NCBI RefSeq assembly: GCF_029873635.1 | Contig: NC_080423.1 | Location: forward strand, 89,139,191-89,203,190 | DNA length: 64,000 nucleotides | Direction: 5' to 3' | Source: Malania oleifera | Taxonomy: Eukaryota; Streptophyta; Magnoliopsida; Santalales; Ximeniaceae | Part shown: one piece after another, positions 35,422-45,972 of the stretch | Layout of the letters: every line of letters starts with the position of its first letter | How positions within the stretch are numbered: position 1 is the stretch's first letter | The notes under the pieces: generated by a model | Seen by the model: the letters and a program-made list of their open reading frames with translations, nothing else | Told to the model about the DNA's origin: nothing | Databases searched by the model: none | Position numbers and translations under genes: made by a program

Positions 35422-35885
35422 TAAAATCTTGTGTCTCTCTTCTTCCTTACTCTTTACTTTTTCAGCAAAAATTTATAATCTGCGTGTTTGTTTTTAAATT
35501 GTTAATTCTGAGTGTTTAGTTGTTAAATAGACCGAAGGATAATTTGTTTTTGGCTTTATCAGCATTGATTATGGAAATCGAAAGGGACTACATTGGTTGA
35601 TCAACCTAAACTTATTAATCCGAAAGTTTGTTTAAAAGCTAAACATAAAGAAGACTTGTGAGTTTGTAATAAACACAGGGCTTACATAAATTCAGCGTGC
35701 TTTACAATTCATTACAGGGCTATTGAGACAAAATCGAGTTTTTGATTATCTTGATTGGTTGTGGTTGAATTCTTTTATATTTACTTGTTGTGGTTATTGA
35801 TATTAAACAAAGAATTAAAATTGAAATAATTTTAAAATTCCAATTCACCCCCCCCCCCCCTCTTGGGAAGCTATCCTAATTTCAA

Positions 35886-35898
35886 TTAGTATCAAAAC
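35886..35898 (+). promoter_or_regulatory. Primer-binding site of copia element F4
   Basis: TTAGTATCAAAAC lies one base after the LTR end. It is a mutated version of TTGGTATCAGAGC (initiator tRNA-Met type). Confidence 0.75.
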
Positions 35899-35942
35899 CT
35901 AGTTATAGCAAATTCCTAACAAGAAGTTATAAAAAGATCTAG

Positions 35943-37727
35943 ATGGCTAACATAGGAGTGGCTCTTTTTGGAGAGGGCCAATCCTCAACTCGTCCACCAA
36001 TCTTTTGTGGACAAAACTACACCTTTTGGAAAAAGAGAATGCAAATCTACCTCCAACACATGGATTGGAAAGCATGGGAAGTAGTTGTGGATGGAGACCT
36101 TGTTCCCACCAAGATAATAGATGGAAGACATATTCCAAAAGAGAAAAAGGATATGATTGATTCAGATTATAAGATGCTTCAAATAGACTCAAGTGCTATA
36201 AATGCATTGTATTGTGCTTTAGACGCTAACGAATTCAATAGGGTCATGGCTTGTGAAACAGCTAAAGAAATATGGGACAAATTAGAAGTCATATATGAAG
36301 GAACCATTGATGTTAAGGACAATAAAATAGAAATGTTAACAAGCGAATATGAAGCATTCAAAATGAATTCAGATGAATCCATATCAAGTATGTATACAAG
36401 ATTCACCCATATAATTAACTCCTTAAGTGCCTTAGGAAAAAAGTACACCACCTACGAAATGATTAGGAAAATTTTGAGAGGCCTTCCCTCAATATGGGAA
36501 CCTAAGGCTACAGAAATTACCGAAGGAAGAAACCTTAAAACCACCTCCTTAGATGAACTTATAAGATCACTTTTTACTTATGAAATGGCTCTAAAAAAAA
36601 AAAAGAAATCCTGAACCAAAGCATAAGAAATCTATTGCACTAAAAGCATCAAGCCACAGCTCAAGCGAAGAAGAAAGTGAATCAAGTGATTTAGATCAAG
36701 ATGAATTAGCATTCACCACAAAGAAACTAGGAAAGTTTTATAGAAGAAATAAAATATTTCCTAAAAAGTTCAACAAAAGAAAAACTGAAAAGGTAGAATC
36801 AAGTAGAAAAGAAAATAAAAGTAAAAATGAACCTCCTATATGCTATCATTCTAAGCTAGGACATATCAAACCGGACTGTCCTTTGCTCAAGAAAGACAAG
36901 AAGAAAAAGAAGGAAGCTATGAAGGCTACTTGGGATGACTCAAGCTCCAGCAAAACTGAAAACGAATCAAGTGGACAAGAGATGGCAAACGTATGCTTCA
37001 TGCGAATGATGAAGAGCTAAATTCCTACTACTCTTCAACTGAATCTAGCAATGAATCTTATGACGAGTCATGTGATAGTATGCCCTCATACAAAGAATTA
37101 CAAACTGAATTATTTTCTTTACATAAAATATTTATAAAAATTTCCAAAAGAAACATAACCTTGAAAGATCAAAATAAAGAACTTTTGAAGAAACTTGAAT
37201 CATTTAAAACTATTGAAGAAGAAAAAGATTCTTGTATTGAGAAGTTAAAGGAAGAAGAAAGTAAAGTAACTCAAGAATTAGGCAAAACTCATAAAGAAAA
37301 CTTGAGTAAAAAGGATCAATAAATAAATGAACTAAAGAAATTAGTAGAAGATAAAGAACAAATTATATATAATTTTACTAAAGGGAAAGATAATTTTGAA
37401 AAAATGATTGATCAACAAAGGCTACATGGGAATAAAGAAGGAATATGTTATAATGGTAAACCAAACAAAAAGAATAAGAAATTATACATGGGATATTTTG
37501 TAAAGGAAGCCAAGCACTATGCTAGCACTTCCTCAAACAACAAACATGAAAACACTACTTGCTATATGTGCAAGACCAAAGCTCATGTAATGTTTTATTG
37601 CCCACTAAAAAGGAAGTATGTTAAAATACAAGGAGAATGGAAAGTCAATAATGGATCTAACAACAAAATAAAGAAAGTTAAAAGGATTTGGGTTCCTAAA
37701 ACTAACCAGATGAATCCTCCATTGTAG
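35943..37727 (+). pseudogene. Copia gag, family F4, frameshifted
   Basis: Opens MANIGVALFGEGQSSTRPP and stays open for 223 codons with PIFCGQNYTFWKKRMQIYL, INALYCALDANEF, YTTYEMIRKILRGLPSIWEPK and TSLDELIRSLFTYEM. At an A-run (36592-36604) the frame is lost, then continues in another frame through an acidic SSSEEESESSD stretch, a damaged first zinc knuckle (ICYHSKLGHIKPDC, one Cys to His), a Ser-rich STESSNESYDESCDS block, a coiled coil (about 37100-37380) with a stop at 37319, and a second knuckle region CYMCKTKAHVMFYC (37562-37603), where His replaces the usual Gly. Gag packages the element RNA. It is closely related to the minus-strand gag at 23824-27411. Confidence 0.85.
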
Positions 37728-37737
37728 GTATGTTTTA

Positions 37738-37896
37738 GGACAACATCATCAACGGACAAGTGGTACTTAGACAGCGGGTGTTCAAGACACATGGCTGGCG
37801 ATAAGACCAAGTTTACATGACTAAAACAAAAGGATGGAGGATATGTCACCTTCGGCGATAATTCCAAAGGTAAGATCATTGGCATCGGGAGAATAG
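37738..37896 (+). pseudogene. Copia protease, truncated by internal deletion
   Basis: Reads DKWYLDSGCSRHMAGDKTKF, one stop, then [21 protein letters not shown]. The active-site D-S-G is intact. After GIGRIG the sequence jumps directly to the middle of reverse transcriptase, so the end of protease and the whole integrase are missing. Confidence 0.85.
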
Positions 37897-39203
37897 GTAT
37901 CGATTACGATGAAACCTTTGCCCCCGTAGTAAGAATGGAAGCAATTAGGATGCTCTTAGCTTATGCAGCCTATAAAGACTTCAAATTATATCAAATGGAT
38001 GTAAAAGTGCTTTCTTAAATGGATATATAAATGAAGAAGTATATGTAAAACAATCTCCAGGTTTTGAAAATTCAAAAAATCCAGATCATGTATTTAAGTT
38101 AACTAAAGCTTTATATGGATTGAAACAAGCTCTTAGAGCTTGGTATGAAAGACTAAGCAAGTTCCTAATTCAAAACAATTTCTCAAGAGGAAAGATAGAT
38201 GGTATGCTATTTATAAAAACCAAAAACAAAGACATGCTTATGGTACAAATTTATGTTGATGATATTATTTTTGGAGCAATTAATGAGGATTTGTGTAATG
38301 AATTTGCTAAGTCTATGCAAGAAGAGTTTGAAATGAGTATGATGGGAGAGTTAATTACTTTCTAGGATTACAAATCAAACAATCAAAAAATGGAAATTTT
38401 ATAAATCAAACTAAATATATTAAAGATATGTTAAAGAAGTTTGATATGGAAGAAAGTGAACCTATAAGAACTCCTATGAACACTTTAACCAGTCTTGACA
38501 AAGATGAAAAAGGGAAACAAGTAGATACTAAACATTACCAAGGAATGATAGGAAGCTTAATTTATTAAACAGCAAGTAGACCAGATATTATGTTTAGTGT
38601 ATGTATGTGTGCTAGGTTTCAGTCAGCTCCTAAGGAATCACACCAAACAGCGATTAAAATAATCCTTAGATATCTATTAGGCACACTTGAACTAGGTTTA
38701 TGGTATCCAAATGAAACTGAATCTGAAATGATTAGCTATTCAGATGCAGACTTTACTGGATGTAAAATAGATAGAAAAATCAAAAGTGGAACGTGTCATT
38801 TTCTAGGACACTCTTTAGTTTCATGGTCTTCAAAGAAACAAAATTCTGTAGCATTATCCACAGCAGAAGCAGAGTACATAGTTGCAGGAAGTTGTTATGC
38901 CCAAACATTGTATATGAAACAGCAACTAAAAGATTTCAATATACAATATCAAAGTATTCCCATAAAATGTGACAACACAAGTGCCATTAATATTTAAAAA
39001 ATTTGGTATCTCACTCAAGAACAAAACACATTGACATAAGACATCATTTCTTAAGAGATCATGTGCAAAACGAAGACATAATACTAGAATTTTTAAATAC
39101 AAATGATCAACTAGTAGATATATTCACAAAACCTCTATCTGAAAAGCGATTCATATTTATAAAAAGAGAATTGGGCATGTTACATAGTCGTAAAGTCAAC
39201 TAA
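37897..39203 (+). pseudogene. Copia reverse transcriptase-RNase H, family F4
   Basis: Begins inside RT at [19 protein letters not shown], then QMDVK and, after a one-base shift near 38008, [34 protein letters not shown], and MVQIYVDDIIFG with both catalytic Asp (38238-38273). A stop follows at about 38363. The RNase H part is open from 38590 to 38995 (DADFTGCKIDRKIKSGTCHFLG, STAEAEYIVAGSC) and again to 39203 (SRTKHIDIRHHFLRDHVQ, DIFTKPLSEKRF). The copy has few lesions and is younger than the minus-strand pair, but cannot be autonomous because integrase is absent. Confidence 0.85.
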
Positions 39204-39528
39204 ACTCTGTTCTTCTTGGAAGGTGACTGCCACCAAGGTGCCAGGCGACTGCCAGGCTACTGACTTTTCAGATTCTACATGGACAGGCGCCTGCCACATT
39301 CCAGCAGGCGACTGCCTCGCAGTGGGTAGGGTTTAAAACCCTTTTTAAGTTATTTTAACTTCCATCAAGCACCTACTCCTTCATCCTTCTCTCTGAAATT
39401 CGTCTTTTCTACCCTTTTCCATACATATACCTTGTTCAAATTAGCTTGAAACCGAGGGTCTAATCCTTCCTACTCACCAAATCATGAACCTAACCTAGGG
39501 TTTCCCTGTTCTTCTCTTCCATACAAAC

Positions 39529-40392
39529 ATGCCACGAGCAAAATCAATTGGTATCAAGAGATCTTCGTCTTCAACAAGGATCAATAATGATGAAGTGGAG
39601 AAATGGTTAGTAACTCCACAAGCTAAGCAACTTTATTGGAATCAGATCGCTTCAGCCGAACCCATTTTAGGTAAAGTTCTTGATGTTACGTTCTTTAATA
39701 CGGATTTTCCTGAAATCATGGAACTTTTTAAGGCAATTGGATGGGATCGTTCTATTACATATCAAGCTAAAGGATATTATCCCAATGTTGTTCGGATTTT
39801 TTATGCAAATATGGAACGATGTGATAATGGGATCAAAACCAATCTTCTTGGGAAAAATATTCATCTTACTCCCATATCTTTGGGAAAAATTCTTCGAGTT
39901 GAGCCAGGAGATTTTGAGGTTCACATTGTTGAGAAACAAAGGATTATGTCCCAGGGTTTTACTCCACAAGATTTTTTGCCTCTAGTCATAACTGATACTC
40001 CTGTTAATTTTGGGCATCCACCTCTTTACAAACAGCTCAATCTAAAAGCTCTAATCCTGCACAAACTCATTAAAAACAATATCCTACCACGTTCTAGTTC
40101 TCATGATCATATTTCATTCCTAGATTGTTTTGTAATGTGGTGTATTCTCAAAGGGAAAAAGATGGATCTTCCAAGCCTAATTATTCATTGGATTATTATG
40201 AAAGTTGATGCCCCTCGTATTGTTCTACCATATGCTTGGATGTTAAAAGAGGGAATATCGTTTGGAGAGGCAGGCTCTAGCCCAACGGAAGGAGTGTTTG
40301 TAATTGGTATTGTTCCACCCGTCAATGGAACTGAACTAGTGAATCCTTTAGTGGTTTGCCAAAGGCGAGGACGTAGGCTGGGTATAAGCTGA
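39529..40392 (+). CDS. Third ORF (env position) of copia element F4, 3' end fused to LTR
   Basis: An intact 287-codon ORF begins MPRAKSIGIKRSSSSTR, about 325 bp after the RNase H stop. Residues 20-235 align by eye with the broken minus-strand ORF at 19066-20266: EVEKWLVTPQAKQLYW, PILGKVLDVTFF, YPNVVRIFYANM, HDHISFLDCFVMWCILKGK, LPSLI, RIVLPYA. Residues after about MLKEGISFG are not original: from 40249 the DNA is LTR sequence (it equals 35275 onward), read through in frame. The original protein was therefore longer, probably with an acidic tail. There is no signal peptide, transmembrane segment or nucleic-acid motif that I recognise. It resembles 'putative plant transposon protein' entries. 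Function unknown. Confidence 0.7.
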   Translation: MPRAKSIGIKRSSSSTRINNDEVEKWLVTPQAKQLYWNQIASAEPILGKVLDVTFFNTDFPEIMELFKAIGWDRSITYQAKGYYPNVVRIFYANMERCDNGIKTNLLGKNIHLTPISLGKILRVEPGDFEVHIVEKQRIMSQGFTPQDFLPLVITDTPVNFGHPPLYKQLNLKALILHKLIKNNILPRSSSHDHISFLDCFVMWCILKGKKMDLPSLIIHWIIMKVDAPRIVLPYAWMLKEGISFGEAGSSPTEGVFVIGIVPPVNGTELVNPLVVCQRRGRRLGIS

Positions 40393-40857
40393 ACCTCATA
40401 AAATCTTGTCTCTCTTCTTCCTTACTCTTTACCTTTTCAGCAAAAATTTATATTATGCGTGTTTGTCTTTAAATTGTTAATTCTGAGTGTTTAGTTGTTA
40501 AATAGACTGGAAGATAATTTGTTTTTGGCTTGATCAGCATTGACTCTGGAAATCGAAAGGGACTACGTTGGTTGATCAACCTAAACTTATGAATCTGAAA
40601 GTTTGTTTAAAAGCTAAACATAAAGAAGACTTGTGAGTTTGGAATAAACACAAGGCTTACATAAATTCAGCGTGTTTTACAATTCATTACAAGACTATTG
40701 AGACAAAGATCGAGTTTTTGATTATCTTGATTGGTTGTGGCTAAATTGTTTTATATTTACTTGTTGTGGTTATTGATATTAAACAAAGAATTAAAATTGA
40801 AATAATTTTAAAATTCCAATTCACCCCTCCCCCTCTTGGGAAGCTATCCTAATTTCA
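40249..40857 (+). mobile_element. Partial 3' LTR of copia element F4
   Basis: Corresponds to the last 610 bp of the 5' LTR (35275-35884) and ends at the right target duplication ACCCC (40858-40862). The first 1.13 kb of the LTR, the polypurine tract and the end of the third ORF are deleted. The short shared string AGGGAATATCG lies at the junction. Confidence 0.85.
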
Positions 40858-40862
40858 ACCCC

Positions 40863-41600
40863 CTTCCTGGTCAATCGTGTCAGAGGTCTAGACAATTTAG
40901 AGAAACCCTCTACGAACCGACGATAGTATCCTGCCAGTTCCAGAAAACTTCGAACCTCCTGCGCACTCTTCGGTCTCGCCCAGTCGACCATAACTTCAAT
41001 CTTGCTAGGATCAATGGAGATACCGCCCTTAGACACCACATGGCCTAAGAACGCGACCTGATTCAACCCGAATTCACACTTCTTCAGCTTGGCATACAGC
41101 TTCCTTTCCCATAAAATCTGTAGCACCAGCCTCAGATGATTTTTATGCTCTTCCAAACTCCTTGAGTATACCATAATTTCATCAATGAACACCACTACGA
41201 ATTGATTTAGGTACAAATGGAAAACTCTGTTCATTAGATCCATGAACACTGTCAGCACATTAGTCAAACCAAAAGGCATAACCAAGAACTCATAGTGGTT
41301 GTATCTGGTTCGGAAAGCAGTCTTCGTTACATCCTCAGATTTGACCCTCACCTGATGATACCCTGACCGTAGGTCGATCTTTGAAAAGACCTGCGTTCCC
41401 TATAGCTAGTCAAAGAGAACATCTATATGAGGCAAAGGGTAATGGTTCTTCACAGTCACCTTGTTAATCTCACGGTAATCAATGCACATAGGCATTGACC
41501 TGTCCTTCTTCACAAAAAAACGGGAGCTCCCCAGGGCAAAACACTCGGTCGAATAAAACCCTGGTCCAGTAGTTCCTACAACTGCTCCTTCAACTCTCGA
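40863..41600 (-). pseudogene. Ty3/gypsy reverse transcriptase, broken
   Basis: On the minus strand it reads [28 protein letters not shown] (41340-41255), then [13 protein letters not shown] (about 41200-41160), [23 protein letters not shown] and [26 protein letters not shown]. The usual FIDDILVYS active-site box has Glu in place of the second catalytic Asp, so polymerase activity is lost even where the frame is open. It ends at the copia insertion, [13 protein letters not shown]. Upstream RT sequence to about 41600 has frameshifts. Confidence 0.85.
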
Positions 41601-41740
41601 AGTTCTGCTGGAGCCATCCGGTACGAAGCTTTAGAGATCGGTGCCCTGCCAAGAAGAAACTCTATCACAAACTCCCCCTCACAATCCAGAGGTAAACCGG
41701 GTAAATCATCAGGAAACACATCTGAAAAATCATTGACTAC

Positions 41741-42289
41741 TCAAATAACGTCGAGTCTCAACCCATCCCGCAGCGGTTCCCTCACACAAGCTAGGTACCC
41801 CTGACACCTATCTAAGAGTAGCCTCTTTTCCTGTAATGCTGATAGAACCTGTGGCGTCGAACGCACACACGATCCTATGAAATCGTACTCCTGCTCGCCA
41901 AAAGGTTTGAATACTACTACCTTCCTACGACAATCAATCACCGTAAAACTGGAGAATGGCCAATCCATCCCCAGTATGACGTCAAAACCATACATGTTGT
42001 ATACTACAAGATTCGTTGGTGGCAGTCTCTTCTGAATTACAACTAGGCAGTTTCTTAACATCTTACTACAAACCATTACACTCCCTGTCGGCGTAGCCAC
42101 AAACAACCTCTCATCCATCACACTGGTCTCACACAAATTCAAAAAACTAGCAGATATAAATGAATGGGTTGCCCCTGAATCAAATAAAATGATAGCTAAA
42201 TTTGAAAGCAACGACATGGTACCTTTCACCACTTTCCTAGCGTGTTCCACATCTGCTAGAGTTAATGAATATACTATCGTCAGAGCCAT
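41741..42289 (-). pseudogene. Ty3/gypsy protease region
   Basis: On the minus strand a 182-codon frame contains NLAIILFDSGATHSFISASF with the aspartic protease D-S-G, and VVYNMYGFDVILGMDWPFSSFTVIDCRRKVV, the standard end of the gypsy protease fold. Its stop near 41741 precedes RT. Confidence 0.85.
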
Positions 42290-42359
42290 GGTTGCCTGGT
42301 AGTTCCCCCGAGGTATCTGATTACTCCCACGGTTCTAGCTCTGTGTAGCGTATCTCTCA

Positions 42360-43299
42360 TTAGTGCTTGATAGCTCCGTGACATATGGCCCGACTTGCCA
42401 CAGTTGTACTAGTTACCTCAAAATGGCTGACACTCCCCATCGTTCCATTTACAGCACTTGGTGCACAGTGCACAGGATGGATCCCCCTGATAACTTTGCC
42501 GCTCGGTATTTTGCCGATAACCTGAACTGTAGTTCTTCTTCTTCTTCCACTGTCCCTGCCGAGGAACAAACTGAGAACCAAAAGAAACTGGCGTCTTCCT
42601 CTGTTCCTGCACCACCTCATCACTCCGGAGGTCAATCTCAACTATGGTGGCTTTATCTACCAAGATAGAGAACTCACGGATCTGCAGCATCCCCACAAGA
42701 CGGCGGATGTCTTTCCTTAAACCCCTCTCGAACCTTCGAGCCTTCTCGTACTTATTCGGGATCAAGTATGGTGCAAATCGATATAACTCCATAAATCTGG
42801 CGGCATACCTCTGCACTATCAGAGTTCCCTGCGTCAAGCCCGAGAACTCATCAGCTTTCGCATCTCGAGTGGAGACCAGGAAGTATCTCTCGAAAAATAC
42901 CTCCTTGAAGCAGCCCCATATCATACCATATGGACAAGCTCTCTGCCCTTCAAAAAGATTCACTGCAGTCCACCAACGCCCTACCTACCCAGTCAACTGG
43001 AAGGTAGCGTACAAGACCTTCTGCCTATCAGTGCAGTGGAGGACTTCCAAAATCCTTTCAATCTTCTCGAGCCAATCCTCTACCACAATCGGATCGGGTC
43101 CTCCCATAAATGTTAAAGGGTGCATGCGTGTGAACCTCTCGATGGTACACCCCGCATCAGTAGGAGAGCATTCGCGTCTCCTAACACTCTGCCCAATCTC
43201 TCAGATATGCTGCCTCACCAACCCATGAGACACAAAAGGAGACCCATCACTCGCCGTCTGCTCGAAGCCACTCTCCAAGTTATTATCCTTGGGCTCCAT
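42360..43299 (-). pseudogene. Ty3/gypsy gag
   Basis: Start ATG at 43299 (MEPKDNNLESGFEQ). It continues through HPLTFMGGPDPIVVEDWLEKIERILEVLHCTDRQKVLYATFQLTG (about 43130-42985), one stop, RWWTAVNLFEGQRACPYGMIWGCFKEVFFERYF, LTQGTLIVQRYAARFMELYRFAPYL, KARRFERGL and a basic, Arg/Lys-rich C terminus. The zinc-knuckle region (CALCTKCCKWNDGEC) has lost the regular CCHC spacing. Stops near 43205 and 42985 inactivate it. Confidence 0.85.
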
Positions 43300-43612
43300 T
43301 ATGAAAACAATAGGAATCGGTTTGAATTCATATATCGTACACAGTTAGCACAATCATTAGAACTAATTATGTCAACTACTACCACTCTCACAACCTAGGT
43401 CTATCCTACTACACCGACACGAGAATCATCAATGGTTTGCCATGAACTTTCAGAAATCGTCATTCTAGGAAGAACATAGAACACCGCCAACAAGTCCCTC
43501 TCTAGCAACAACACAAACATCGACCTACTTTACCCATCTCCTTCATCCTATACTCTGGTATGTACACGTAAATACACCTCCAAGTCTACAAGACCTAACA
43601 ATCTGATTAGCT
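43300..43612 (-). other. Gypsy 5' untranslated leader
   Basis: Non-coding sequence between the primer-binding site and gag, with several CTACTACC-type pyrimidine stretches. Nothing else was seen. Confidence 0.5.
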
Positions 43613-43625
43613 TTGATACCAATTT
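43613..43625 (-). promoter_or_regulatory. Primer-binding site of gypsy element
   Basis: On the minus strand AATTGGTATCAAAGC follows the LTR end GCGTGACA directly and matches the initiator tRNA-Met type. Confidence 0.8.
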
Positions 43626-45244
43626 GTCACGCCCTGAACCCGCAGATGGGTCTCAGGTATGATTATAGTAACCTAACCTGTCTCTGTATCAATTAAAACA
43701 TACATGATATAATACAATAAGAGGGTCCGACCCCGTTCGATTTACGGATGCCCTATACACAACACATATACTCATCAAATATGCAATGAAATACGGTCTT
43801 TCTATACATGTACAGTACCATACCAAAGTCTATACAAAGCTAGGATATACATTCCCATAATTACAAAACATACTCCGGATATCTACAAAAACCATCCCGA
43901 CAACCCAGATACAAAAACTCGTACCTAACAAGCACTAGCAGTAGCTAACGACACCCCCACTTCCAGATGCTAGGATGCTAATTACGACTACCTAATGGAC
44001 CTAAAAACATTTGTACATACATTCGAGCTAAGACACCTCTCAGTAAGGAAAAAAGCAAGTTATATCAGTGTGTGGCATACCAGTGTTATTTTACGTAAAA
44101 CATAACACTATACAATACAATACAGTTCAAGAACATTTCAACACAATTCCATATAGTTCTAGTATTTTCACAAATCCATTCCAGTACATACGATACCCAA
44201 ACATACGGTCAGTGTCGTCACACTAATACGCAACTACGCTATGAAACCCGAAGCTTCACAGTGATTACATTACCCATACGATGTAGCTCACACTAATATG
44301 CAACTACTCCATGAAACTCGAAGCTTCATAGTGATTACATTGCCAATACAGTGTAGCTCACACCCCTCAGTGACCAACTGGGATATGTAGTGATATTTCA
44401 CACCCTCCGATATAGAGTCGGACACTCTCGCCCATGGTTTTGACACCGATACATGGCGCAGCATACGGTAATTAGCTGCGACATAGCTGTTTCGGCGTAC
44501 AGTAATTAGCCACCCCTAGCTGATTTCCCAAAACCTGGAATCATTTTGGAACTCACGTTCCTATACTCATCAACATACGGTAATTAGATGCCACATAGCT
44601 ATTTTTTAAAATACCTGGAACAATTACATACAACCGTGCATGCCACACTTATTTGGTTTACAGAAAATCATATCGTTTTCCAGTTCAAGTATACAGTTTT
44701 ATACAAATATGGATAACAGTCATCTCAATAATACAGTTTAAACAAAACCAACAGTTTTCCAAACAAAGTAGAGATGATACCAGAAATCCCCAAAATTTCC
44801 CAAAAACTGTAACTAGAAAATCCCGTATTTTACCCGATAGATTTCCCCAAATAAGTTACCAAAACATACATACAATTGTAGCCTACAAGTTTACCGATCT
44901 CGATTTCAAAAAGTAACTGATATAAACTGAATCCCCTTACCTTAACCCGAATTCCAACTACGAACTCTACGATCCCCAAAACTACGAACGAAGACTCCAA
45001 AACCTAAAAACCATAGTACGATTCATGCTTACAATCTTTACTACTATACATATTCTGAAGTAGAAACAAAAACCAAGCCTTACCTCGATTTTGGCCCGAA
45101 ACCCAAAACCTCTTGAAACGAGATTTTGATCCACTAGAAACGTAGAGAATCCTTCCTTGATCCTCGCAGTAACGTCCAATTTACGAATCAGGCGAAGAAC
45201 GGCGAAAAAATCAAAAGAGTGTGATAGAGAGAGAGCTTCAAGTT

Positions 45245-45296
<52 letters not shown>

Positions 45297-45616
45297 TCAA
45301 GCTAACTTAACTTGGAAGCAACCCTTTTTGGATATTTATAGCCCTTTGACTTGGGTGGATTCGTCGATGAATTGTCCTCGTCGACGAGTCCGCCATTACC
45401 TTCATCGATGAGATGGTGGCCTGGTCGACGAGCCAGATTTTTCTAATTTTTTCGCACCTCTCAGCATTCCCTCGTCGACAAGCCTCTGAATTTCATCAAC
45501 GAGGAGCCACTAGCCTTCGTCGACGAATGATAGCCTCGTTGACAAAGTCTGTACAATTACCTTTTCACCCCTCTCTTAATCAATTTAATCCATTTATCAT
45601 GAAGCACGTTCTTACA
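43626..45616 (-). mobile_element. 5' LTR of the Ty3/gypsy element, full length
   Basis: On the minus strand it starts TGTAAGAACGTGC (45616) and ends GGGCGTGACA (43626), about 2.0 kb. It has the U3 TCGTCGACGA cluster at 45361-45548, TATAAATA at 45340-45333 and a (GA)n run at 45250-45292, which is longer than in the 3' LTR. Immediately to its right is CACTA coding sequence. Confidence 0.9.
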
Positions 45617-45620
45617 ACAG

Positions 45621-45850
45621 CAATATGCTTTCAATGTTGTCGAAGAAGGTCCCGATCTTATGCCATTGCATAGGGTTGGTGCCACGGAAGAAGCCGTAAA
45701 GATTGCTGACATTTAATTGAACCTTCTATAGATGTTCACTTCATCGACGATGAGGAAACTGATGGCAAAGATGAAATAGGGGTCGAGTACTGTAGTGAAG
45801 AGGAAGACACTTTAGAAAGTAAGGATGATACCGATATTGAGGACGTATAG
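45621..45850 (+). pseudogene. C-terminal remnant of the first CACTA gene (TNP2-type transposase gene?)
   Basis: Reads QYAFNVVEEGPDLMPLHRVGATEEAVKIAD and, after a frameshift near 45711, EPSIDVHFIDDEETDGKDEIGVEYCSEEEDTLESK..DIEDV with a stop at 45848-45850. A strongly acidic end just upstream of the TnpA-like gene on the same strand fits the tail of the transposase gene of CACTA elements. The preceding catalytic part is absent: the gypsy LTR starts directly upstream, and the far side of that insertion has lost its flank. Identification rests mainly on position. Confidence 0.5.
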
Positions 45851-45972
45851 GGGGTAAGCAAGTGAAGGTTGCTACCATGTATCTGACATGTATAAATAAC
45901 TAAAAATATATTTATTATGCATCTATCTAATATTCATACTTTTTATATTTACTTGTCTAATATTTTGCAGAC

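Larger units (their letters stand above)
34143..35884 (+). mobile_element. 5' LTR of the nested copia element, family F4
   Basis: Starts TGTTGGCCTAATAAGG and ends CCTAATTTCA. The left target duplication ACCCC is at 34138-34142 and its partner at 40858-40862. The U3 cluster of CAGGCGACTGCC motifs (34600-34795) precedes CTATAAATA at 34922-34930. The hairpin CGAGG..GGCT..AGCC..CCTCG is at 35389-35421, and a run of 14 C lies at about 35847-35860. The last 610 bp pair with 40249-40857, with about 30 substitutions by eye (roughly 5 percent). Confidence 0.9.

Noticed and set aside
42644..43398. Open frames on + opposite the gypsy gag
   Set aside because: The minus-strand frame carries recognisable Gag sequence; these are its shadows.
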